A stretch of DNA of 11,524 bases from positions 1-11,524 of the forward strand of contig JWZX01000108.1 of the NCBI GenBank assembly GCA_001275005.1. Reading direction: 5' to 3'. The notes beneath the pieces were generated by a model. That model had not been told where the DNA came from. It did not search any database and saw only the letters and a program-made list of their open reading frames with translations. This DNA comes from Chrysochromulina tobinii (Eukaryota; Haptophyta; Prymnesiales; Chrysochromulinaceae). The position numbers and the translations under genes are program-made. Of the stretch, positions 1 to 6,901 are shown piece after piece; the stretch's first letter is position 1; each line of letters opens with the position of its first letter.

Positions 1-2
1 AA

Positions 3-38
<36 letters not shown>
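1..38. repeat. A6-T32 homopolymer tract
   Basis: Six A followed by an unbroken run of 32 T at the very left edge. It could be the poly(A) tail of a minus-strand retrotransposed copy ending here, an ordinary homopolymer, or a sequence or assembly artefact next to a gap. The window holds nothing to its left, so these cannot be separated. Confidence 0.8.
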
Positions 39-39
<1 letters not shown>

Positions 40-251
40 TGAAGCCCCATCTCCTTTCTGTCTGTCGAGCATGTACAAGAAGGTTTTCGACGCGTTGCAC
101 AGCAAAACTTGGATCATGACCCCTGTGCTTGTGGTCGGAACGCCGGGGACGGTTTCGTCGTGAGCCAAACTTCTTTTTTCTTTTGCACCCCGCCGAATAT
201 TGTCCAGACGCCTGTGCTGCTCGGATCCCTCGGGGTCTCACGGATCGCGTG
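39..251 (+). promoter_or_regulatory. 5' flank / leader of the kinase gene
   Basis: No conserved gene is seen here. The kinase reading frame stays open back to 129, but residues before the Met at 252 are low-complexity and resemble no domain, so I treat this as promoter plus 5' leader. A 30-codon ORF lies at 71-163 in another frame (ATG at 71, TGA at 161). It could be a short upstream ORF, but nothing supports its expression. No TATA box is obvious. Confidence 0.4.
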
Positions 252-702
252 ATGCCGGTCATGTCGTCACCGGATCCTCTGACGGCCTCACTCAAGGAGC
301 TGTGTGACACGTCGGCCGCCGACATCTCAACTCTCTACTCCGTGCACGACGTACTCGGCGAGGGCCGCTTCTCCAGGGTCTATGCGGCCGTGGATGAGAG
401 GAACGGGCAGGTGCTCGCGTTGAAGGAGCTCGACATGAGCGCGATTGCGGAGGACGAGGAGGCGTTCGATATGCTCAAGGCGGAGGTGCTTGCGCTGCGG
501 CGCGCCGGCAACGCGCCGCACATCGTCCGGCTGCGCGAGGTCATCGCCTCGTCCGACGCCATCTGGCTTGCCATGGAGCGCGTTCCCGGCCGCGAGCTCT
601 TCGAGGTGGTGTCGCAGCGCGGCGCGCTTGAAAACGGCATCGTGCGCCACTTGATGCAGCAGCTGCTTACGGCGCTCACGGCGCTCGCCGAGCTCGGCGT
701 GG

Positions 703-734
<32 letters not shown>

Positions 735-3083
735 GTGAGCGATGAGGAGACGGAGCGGCCGCATCTGACGCTCATCGACTTTGGGTACGCGGCGTTGCTC
801 GGCGAGGCAGCAGATGGCGGTGGCGGGCCCATGGAGCTGACGGGCGTCGCCGGCTCGCCCGAGTACGCGGCGCCCGAGGTGCTCTCGTGGATTGAGGCGG
901 AGGCGGACGCGACGGGCGAGGTGGAGGGCGAGCCATACGACGCAGGTTGCGACGTGTGGAGCGTGGGCGTGACGGCGCACGTGCTGCTGTGCGCCGCGAT
1001 GCCCTTTGAGCTGCCCGAAGAGGCGACCGAGGCAGCGCTCGTCGCCGCCGCGCGCAACGTCGACCTCTCCTTCCACAGCCGTCCGGAACTCGAAGGCGAC
1101 GCAATGGCGCCCACGCGCGACTTCGTGCGCGCTTGCATGACGGTCGCACGCAGGGAGCGCCCCTCGGCGGAGCAGCTGCTCGGCCATCCGTGGATCCTCG
1201 GGTCAAATCTCGGGACAAATCTCGGCCATCCGTGGATCCTCGGGTCAAATCTCGGGACAAATCTCGGCCATCCGTGGATCCTCGGGTCAAATCTCGGGAC
1301 AAATCTCGGCCATCCGTGGATCCTCGGCCCACCGATGGCGCTCAACACGGCGCGTCAGGAGGAGCGCCCCTCGGCGTCCGTGCGCCCAACACGGCGCGAG
1401 CGCCTCGCGGCGGAGGAGGGCGTGTCGACGGGGGGCGCCATGCCTGAGGACGACCTCGTGTTCCGTCGCCAGAGGGAGGATGACGAACGCCATCATCGGG
1501 AGGATGACGAACGCCATCAGGAGGACGAGCTCGAGTTCCGTCGCCAGGCGACCATGCAGCGCCAGAGGGAGGATGAAGAACGTCATCAGCAGGAGGATGA
1601 AGAACGTCATCAGGAGGAGGAGGCCGCCAAACGGCTGCACGATGCTGAGGAGCTTGAGGCGCGGCGCCATCGTGAGGCGTTGACCGGTACCTACTCTGGC
1701 ACCTTCTCTGACGCTGGGGCGACGTTGCCTAATTTGGACCAACGCAAGTATGGCATCACCATCGCAGTCGGCACAGCCTCGCCGACGCGCGTGCACATCA
1801 ACGCGGTCACGCCCAACACGGCGCCAACCAGCTGCCTCCTTCCCGACGCGAAGCCGCTGCCCAAGGTGGCTCGCGCCGCTCAGGACGGCGCCATGCAGGC
1901 CGTCAACCAACACGAACTCGCGGCGCACCTCGCCGCTGCAGTCAAATCCGCAGCTCTGACGTACTTCGTGCATGCTCACAGCCAGCGTACCAGTACTTCC
2001 CTTCAAGTGCTCGTCGGCCAGGTGCGAGCTCTGATGACCTCTGATGACCTCGCTGATGACCGCTGATGACCTCGTCGGCCAGGTGCGAGCTCTGATGACC
2101 TCGCCGATGACCCCGCTGATGACCTCGCTGATGACCGCTGATGACCTCGCTGATGACCCCGCTGATGACCTCGCTGATGAGCCCGCTGTTGGCCGTGGAT
2201 CGCCTCTGACCATCTCCAACGCCAACGCTCGCCTGCCAGGCACTGCTCGTGCGGCCGTTGCCACTGATGACCTGCCTTGCATGCGAGTGCTCACCACAGC
2301 GCCATCTCCCCACAGGCACTGCTCGTGCGGCCGTTGCAGACGCCTCCTCTTCCCACAGAGCTCTCGAGTGCCAAGCTGACGCCTTCCCAGGCGGCCAGCT
2401 TGAAGCGCGACCTCAGCATCCTCTCGGCGAGGCTCACGAGGATCGTCAATGCGACAAGGCGCGGTGGGTCAACTTGGCTCGTGAGGGAGGTAGGACAGGC
2501 TCTGATAGTCGCCGAGGAGCAGCCACTCCCCGACTGGTGGCACGCGTCCGGATCACAGCGTTTGGGTGTGGTCCGGACGCAATCTCCCGCCACCGAGATC
2601 GCAATCTCCCCCGCGGCCGCAATCTCGCCCTCAGCTCCCTCATCTCCGAAGGGAGATCCGGTCACACCGCCACCCCTGCACTTCACACCACCACCCCTGC
2701 ACTCGCAGCCGTCGCTCGGGTTACCGCCGCCAGCGACGAACGTGCCGAAACCGATGAACGCGTCGGTGCGCCCGCCCTACGGCTTCGTCAGCCACGCCGA
2801 ATGGGCCCCAGACGTACCCTTCATCTGCCACGCCTCGGTTTCGTCACCTCCCTCGCGTGCTCCCGGGCTCCCATCGTGGTGGTCAGACGCCTCGATGGGC
2901 GTCGCAACGGTGCGACCGGCCGCGGTGTCTGCCACGCACACCGACGAGACTGCGCCTCTGGTGGCCTCACAGGTGCTGGGAGCACTTGAAGGCACGGCGG
3001 GCGGCATTCCCGCGTGGTGGGCCCGGGAGAGCGCGAGGAGTGCGACCCCCCAATCTCAGCGAGCGCATGTATTGACGGTGTAA
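252..3083 (+). CDS. Ser/Thr protein kinase (CAMK-like) with coiled-coil and P-x-W-W tail; two exons
   Basis: Predicted exons are 252-2021 and 2316-3083, giving about 845 residues. The kinase domain spans about residues 30-316: Gly-loop GEGRFSRV (36-43), ATP Lys58 in LALKELD, alphaC Glu78, catalytic HRDVKPEN (152-159, Asp154), DFG (176-178), APE (207-209), DVWSVGV, and a final HPWI helix. All catalytic residues are present, so it should be active. The layout is CAMK-like, but no EF-hands follow, so it is not a CDPK. After the domain come 3.5 copies of a 14-residue repeat, then a long Glu/Arg/His-rich probable coiled coil (about residues 400-510), then a Pro/Ser-rich tail with three P-x-W-W motifs. 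The start at 252 is preferred because the frame upstream is not domain-like; the Met at 261 is an alternative. Substrate and pathway are unknown. Without splicing the frame would stop at 2064-2066. Confidence 0.8.
1182..1327 (+). repeat. 42-bp coding minisatellite (14 aa x ~3.5) in the kinase
   Basis: Units start at 1182, 1224, 1266 and 1308, the last only about 20 bp long. The copies appear identical, so the expansion is recent. Each encodes GHPWILGSNLGTNL, so the HPWI segment that normally closes a kinase domain is present four times. The repeat keeps the frame open. Confidence 0.95.
2010..2181 (+). repeat. TGATGACC-rich tandem repeat with duplicated donor segment
   Basis: A 32-nt segment containing the donor GTGCGAG occurs identically at 2010-2041 and 2071-2102. 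Around and after it the motif CTGATGACC, with short CTCG or CCCG spacers, recurs about ten times up to 2181. Nearly all of this lies within the inferred intron. The second donor copy, at 2083, is preceded by an in-frame stop, so only the first is usable from the kinase frame. Confidence 0.85.
2022..2315 (+). other. Intron of the kinase gene (inferred, phase 0)
   Basis: The donor is CAG|GTGCGAG at 2022, a codon boundary of the kinase frame. The acceptor is CTCCCCACAG ending at 2315. Joining them links residues VLVGQ to ALLVRPLQ and opens a 255-codon tail, bypassing the stop at 2064. The intron holds a tandem GATGACC-rich repeat and, near its 3' end, the 25-nt core shared with the mannosidase introns. 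A second acceptor (GCCAG, 2239) precedes an identical copy of the exon start, but it leads into a different frame. Length is 294 nt. Confidence 0.65.
2278..2315 (+). repeat. Introner-like core plus acceptor (copy 1)
   Basis: The core at 2278-2302 begins TGCATGCGAG and continues TGCTCACCACAGCGC. The acceptor CTCCCCACAG follows 13 nt later. The same core and acceptor occur in both mannosidase introns. CTCAC within it fits a branch-point consensus and lies about 20 nt from the acceptor. Confidence 0.75.
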
Positions 3084-3147
3084 AAGCGGTCGGGTGGACT
3101 GGATCGGTGTCAAAGCACCGGAACAATTCATACCGCTCAGAAAAACA

Positions 3148-3169
3148 CACATTCACATTCACATTCACA
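3148..3169 (+). repeat. CACATT hexamer repeat in the kinase-RPC7 spacer
   Basis: About 3.5 copies of CACATT end in CACAG and are followed directly by GTGAGGGAGG. The 141-nt spacer (3084-3224) must hold the kinase 3' end and the RPC7 promoter or leader. The TTCACAG|GTGAGG junction resembles both an acceptor and a donor, but no exon needs it. Confidence 0.8.
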
Positions 3170-3224
3170 GGTGAGGGAGGGCCTCCCTTTTGCTACCGTG
3201 TCCCAAGGAGAGACCACGGGCCAC

Positions 3225-3932
3225 ATGCCACCCGGCCGAGGGCGCGGGCGCCATCTGCCGATCAACTACCCCGACGGCCTCACGTGCAAGCTGGCGCCCA
3301 CTGACCCATACCCGCACATGGATCCCGAGAAGCTGCCGGTGCCGCCCGTCATGACCACAACCGACCGGGAGCTCCTTGCCCTCCGGCGCAGCTTGCTGGG
3401 GATGCCGGCAACGCTCTCGTTTCGCGTGCGCAACGCGCCCGCGTCAGTGGGCTTGCGCTACTCGGATGGCCTCCTCGACCCGGTGCCCACGCCTTTTGAC
3501 CAGACCAAGGAGTTCACGATGACGCGCAACACACACTTTCCTCAGGAACTACAACCGGTGAAAAGCAAGAGCGGCGGCAGGAAGCGTGGGGCGGCGGCAG
3601 CGCTGCCGGCAGCGGTGGAGCGAAAGCGCCTGCACAAGACGGGCGCCGTGGGGCAGCGGCTCGACGAGATGGCCAAGCACGAGGATGGTACGGGACCAAG
3701 CGGCGCTGGGGCTGCGGGCACCGCCGCCGAGGAGGAGGAGGAGGAGGAGGAGGAGGAGCAGGTGGAGGCGAAGAATGAGAAGAAGGATGACGACGACGAA
3801 GAGGGCGACGGCAACGAGTCGGATGAGGATGAGGATCTCTACGAGGCGGAGGATTGGCACTTCAACCAGGACGACGGTATGGACGACGATTTCGACGACG
3901 GAGGCGACGACGGTGGAGGGGACACGTATTGA
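3225..3932 (+). CDS. DNA-directed RNA polymerase III subunit RPC7/Rpc31-like
   Basis: Single exon, 235 residues. This subunit belongs to the Pol III-specific RPC3/RPC6/RPC7 subcomplex used in initiation on tRNA and 5S genes in the nucleus. The family pattern is visible throughout. The N-terminus MPPGRGRGR matches the GRGR start of human POLR3G and its relatives. A Pro-rich segment follows (LPVPPVMTTTDRELLALRR), then FPQELQPVKSKS where the family has a similar LP-x-E segment before a Lys-rich stretch. Next come a Glu run from GAG codons and a very acidic tail ending in DDGGGDTY with a terminal Tyr, as in the animal and yeast proteins. The Met at 3225 is chosen over the in-frame Met at 3171 because the GRGR motif should be N-terminal. 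The length is near the family norm of about 200-250. Most of the protein should be disordered. Confidence 0.82.
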   Translation: MPPGRGRGRHLPINYPDGLTCKLAPTDPYPHMDPEKLPVPPVMTTTDRELLALRRSLLGMPATLSFRVRNAPASVGLRYSDGLLDPVPTPFDQTKEFTMTRNTHFPQELQPVKSKSGGRKRGAAAALPAAVERKRLHKTGAVGQRLDEMAKHEDGTGPSGAGAAGTAAEEEEEEEEEEQVEAKNEKKDDDDEEGDGNESDEDEDLYEAEDWHFNQDDGMDDDFDDGGDDGGGDTY

Positions 3933-4415
3933 GGGCGATGTGGCCAAACCAGGCTGTGTGAGAGCCGAGCGCCGAGATTCGGTATTGTATTTAGAGACGA
4001 GCGTGCGTTATTCCGCGTTTGGCAGATGATAGAAATACGCCACACACTAGCCGGGCACGATCCGCAACAAATAACGAAACTCCATTACCAGTTACGTCAA
4101 GGCTCCGCTCAAGCGGACCATCGACCTTGCTCCTTGGTCCTTGCATAAATCTCCACTCGCTGCGGGCGCTGGGCCCTTCACCGCATCCGCCCCGCCCGGT
4201 CTCCGGCACCGCTTGTTTTTCACTGCAAACAAGAAACATCCGTTGAGCGTTGTCGCGATGTCGCACTTCAAAAATGGCCTTGGAATCGTTATCCGCGGGA
4301 AGTGTGTCCACGCGATTAGGAACTCATGAGTAATGTTACCATGAATGTTACCGAGTAACCCTATGTAAACCCACAGCAGCAGCGATACAAAGGTTCACAG
4401 ATGTGCTCGCACAAT
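3933..4415. other. Convergent intergenic region, no gene seen
   Basis: It lies between the stop of the RPC7-like gene (+) and the stop of the LRR gene (-), so it should hold both 3' UTRs and polyadenylation sites. It is AT-richer than the flanking genes. No tRNA, other RNA gene or domain-bearing ORF is seen. There is a small palindrome, GTTAC-CGA-GTAAC, at 4347-4359 and a short direct repeat AATGTTACC just upstream. Neither has an assigned role. Confidence 0.6.
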
Positions 4416-6752
4416 CTACAAATGCAACGTAAATCCACTCCGACCCGTCACCGCGTCTTGCACCGCTGTTGTCCCTGCACGTCCGATGCGGTTTTCCCGG
4501 AGGTTCAGTTTGGTCAGGACCGCCTTGACCTTCAGCGCCTCCGCGATCGCGATGGCACCCTCATCCCCGATGTTGTTGATTGCGAGAGAGAGGGTGGTCA
4601 CCACCGCGTTGACCTTCAGCGCCTGCGCGATCGCCTTGGCACCCTTATCCCCGATGCTGTTGCTCCGGAGGGAGAGGGTGGTCACTGCCGCGTTGACCTT
4701 CAGCGCCTCTGCGATCGCCTTGGCACCCTCGTCGCCGATCTTGTTGCTGCCGAGCTCGAGCTCGGTCACCACTGCCGTGCCCGACTGCAAGGCGTCAGCG
4801 ATGGCTTTGGCACCCTCGTCCCCGATCTGGTTGTAGTAGAGGGTCAGGGTGGTCAACACCATGTTGATCTTCAGCGCCTGCACGATCGCGATGGCTCCCT
4901 GGTCCCCAATCTCGTTGCGTCCGAGGTCGAGCTCGGTTAGGATCGGGTTGACCTTCAGCGCCTCCGCGATTGCGATGGCTCCCTCTGGACCAATGTTGTT
5001 GTCGTCTAGGCGCAGGATGGTCAGGACCGTGTTGACCTTCAGCGCCTCTGCGATCGCCTCGGCACCCTCTGGTCCGATTTTGTTGACGTATAGGACCAGC
5101 TCGGTAACGCCCGTGTTGACCTTCAGCGCCTCTGCGATCGCCTTGGCACCGTCGTCGCCGATGTTGTTCCCCCAGAGGCGCAGCTCGGTCAGAAACGCCA
5201 TGCATTGCAGGTCGGACCCGATCAGGATGGCGTCGGAGGGTTGGAGGCTCACCACACTATGGGAGTTTTGGAAATCAAACTTGGCCTCCGTCTGGATGCG
5301 CGTCATGCCCGAAAGCATGATGCCCTTCTCCGCGCCGATTTTGGCGAGCATCGTGGCCGACTCAACGTCGAAGTGGTTATGGAGCAAGCTGCAGTCCTTC
5401 AGTACCGCGTTGACCTTCAGCGCCTCCGCGACCGCTTTGGCACCGTCGTCGCCGATGTTGTTATGCCAGAGGTCCAGCTCGATCAAGACCGCGTTGACCT
5501 TCAACGCCTGCGCGATCGCCTTGGCACCCTCGTCCCCGATGGAGTTCATCCCGAGGTCGAGGGTGGTCAAGACCGCGTTGACCTTCAACGCCTCCGCAAT
5601 CGCTATGGCACCGTCGTCGCCGATGTCGTTGCCGTTCAGGTACAGGGTGGTCAGCACCGCCGTGACTGGAATGAAACTCGCAATGAGCATGGCTCCCTCG
5701 GGGCCAATCATCAGGCCATTCAAATCGGAAATGTCTGAATCGAGACTGCTGAGCGTATCGGCGCGCAGCTCCTCCACAGGGATGCGACGGATCTCTCCAA
5801 GGCCAGCGCAGGCAATGGCTCCGAGCAGCAGTGCTAGTGGTGGCTCACCCTCGCCCGTGATGCAGCAGCACATATGGCGCTTGGCCAGACCAAGAAGCAG
5901 AGGCAACGGCGTGTCCTCCTCCTCCTCCTCCTCTTCCTCCTCTTCCTCCTCGCCGCCATCATCGTCCAAGTCGACCTCTCGGACCGCAGCCACATCCACC
6001 ACAAAGCCATACCCCGTGAGCCGCTCCAGGTGGACTAGCAGCCGCCCTGCCCTCACCGCCTCCCACGGTCGGCTGGCTTCGATGAGCAACTGCAGGTTGA
6101 GCTCCGTGATCTCGTCCAGCTGCTGAGGGTCGGCGTGACCTTCACGCCTGCACAGCCGCGAGCACAGCGCTCGGCGTCCGAGCGCACGCCACGCTCGGTT
6201 GACGCCCTTGAGCTCGATCAGCGTGTCCACGTCGACCGTGGCCAAGGCAGCTTCCGCAGCGTCGTCATTCACGGCCAACGCGGGCGGCCCCGCGGTGGTA
6301 GACTGTGGCATGGGACTATCCGGTGTGAAAGCCGGCTCTGCAAGGGCTTGCACGCGCTCCTCATCGCTCTCAAAGTCGTCCACCGCACCGAGCAGCTCAC
6401 GCAGCTCGTTGGCACGTTTGCCATCCAATCGCCGAGCAAAAGCAGACTGAGCATACAAGAGCGCCTGCTCGGCGATGAGATTGCTGGCGCCCTCGATAAG
6501 AGCAGCTAGCTGTGTGAGCGAGCACTCATCGAGGCGTGAGGCTGACCAATCGTCGTCGTCGCACATTGCCCCAAGTGTGCGCAGCACGGTTGTGGCCGTC
6601 TCGTCTATGGGGAAGACGGTGTCTTCAGACGGATCGAGGTCGTTGAGCCAATCATTGAGTCGTCCCGCTCGCCGCGCTGCTTTGAGTGACCACTCGACCT
6701 CCTCGCCCTCACGCCCACGCACGCGGACGCGCCGCCCGCAAGCCTTCTCCAT
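4416..6752 (-). CDS. Skp1-like / F-box-like / LRR fusion protein
   Basis: Single exon, 778 residues from the Met at 6752. Residues ~5-142 follow the Skp1 pattern in order: a VRVRGREGEEVEW strand start, LNDWLNDL, a Pro-Ile then TTVLRTLGAMCDDDD segment, LAALIEGASNLI (Skp1: LILAANYLDI), then LDGKRANELREL and DDFESDEE (Skp1: IKGKTPEEIRK and NDFTEEEE). Residues ~162-204 resemble an F-box (LATVDVDTLIELKGVNRAWRA) without the usual initial Leu-Pro. Poly-Glu lies at ~278-289. Residues ~345-778 carry about 13 ribonuclease-inhibitor-type LRRs with a degenerate break after the fourth. By inference it could act as a single-chain adaptor plus substrate receptor of a cullin ubiquitin ligase. The frame is open upstream to 7130, but that part is unlike any domain and overlaps PUS7 antisense, while the Skp1 match starts just after the Met at 6752. 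The function of the 205-340 segment is unknown. Confidence 0.75.
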   Translation of the reverse strand: MEKACGRRVRVRGREGEEVEWSLKAARRAGRLNDWLNDLDPSEDTVFPIDETATTVLRTLGAMCDDDDWSASRLDECSLTQLAALIEGASNLIAEQALLYAQSAFARRLDGKRANELRELLGAVDDFESDEERVQALAEPAFTPDSPMPQSTTAGPPALAVNDDAAEAALATVDVDTLIELKGVNRAWRALGRRALCSRLCRREGHADPQQLDEITELNLQLLIEASRPWEAVRAGRLLVHLERLTGYGFVVDVAAVREVDLDDDGGEEEEEEEEEEEEDTPLPLLLGLAKRHMCCCITGEGEPPLALLLGAIACAGLGEIRRIPVEELRADTLSSLDSDISDLNGLMIGPEGAMLIASFIPVTAVLTTLYLNGNDIGDDGAIAIAEALKVNAVLTTLDLGMNSIGDEGAKAIAQALKVNAVLIELDLWHNNIGDDGAKAVAEALKVNAVLKDCSLLHNHFDVESATMLAKIGAEKGIMLSGMTRIQTEAKFDFQNSHSVVSLQPSDAILIGSDLQCMAFLTELRLWGNNIGDDGAKAIAEALKVNTGVTELVLYVNKIGPEGAEAIAEALKVNTVLTILRLDDNNIGPEGAIAIAEALKVNPILTELDLGRNEIGDQGAIAIVQALKINMVLTTLTLYYNQIGDEGAKAIADALQSGTAVVTELELGSNKIGDEGAKAIAEALKVNAAVTTLSLRSNSIGDKGAKAIAQALKVNAVVTTLSLAINNIGDEGAIAIAEALKVKAVLTKLNLRENRIGRAGTTAVQDAVTGRSGFTLHL
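4440..5640 (-). repeat. 84-bp LRR-coding tandem array (28 aa x ~13)
   Basis: Units follow the pattern VLTxLxLxxNxIGDEGAKAIAEALKVNA. The nucleotide similarity between units is high, suggesting repeated unequal exchange. The run is interrupted at about 5180-5390, where a unit decays into a non-LRR stretch of about 40 residues. This array is the source of the long open frames on the opposite strand. Confidence 0.9.
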
Positions 6753-6901
6753 TTCTGCTTTCTTGATTTGGTATCGGCCTCTTACCCCGATTTGGTAATG
6801 TTCGAGCGTCGTAGTGAGCTTTTGGGGCACATTCAATTGTAGTAGTTCCTCACCACTCAAGATCACAGCCGAAACTTGATTGAGTTCTCGTTTGCGCCAC
6901 G
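6753..6901. promoter_or_regulatory. Divergent promoter between the Skp1-LRR gene and PUS7
   Basis: These 149 nt separate two start codons on opposite strands and are AT-richer than either gene. The 9-mer GATTTGGTA occurs twice on the plus strand about 20 bp apart (near 6770 and 6789), one helical-turn multiple. It could be a shared upstream element. No TATA box is recognised. The region follows from the two chosen starts. Confidence 0.55.

Noticed and set aside
71-163. 30-codon ORF near the left edge
   Set aside because: Too short and unsupported; mentioned only as a possible upstream ORF.
380-1348. Minus-strand ORFs opposite the kinase
   Set aside because: They mirror the kinase codons and its 42-bp repeat; low-complexity products with no motif.
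2249-2989. 246-codon plus-strand ORF overlapping kinase exon 2
   Set aside because: Arg-rich, no conserved feature; the frame with the three P-x-W-W motifs is the one that joins the kinase in phase.
3933-4415. tRNA or other structured RNA gene in the intergenic region
   Set aside because: No cloverleaf, A/B box pair or long stem was found on either strand by eye.
4849-6126. 425-codon plus-strand ORF
   Set aside because: It is antisense to the LRR array; the 84-bp repeats keep the opposite strand open and its Ser/Ala-rich product matches no family.
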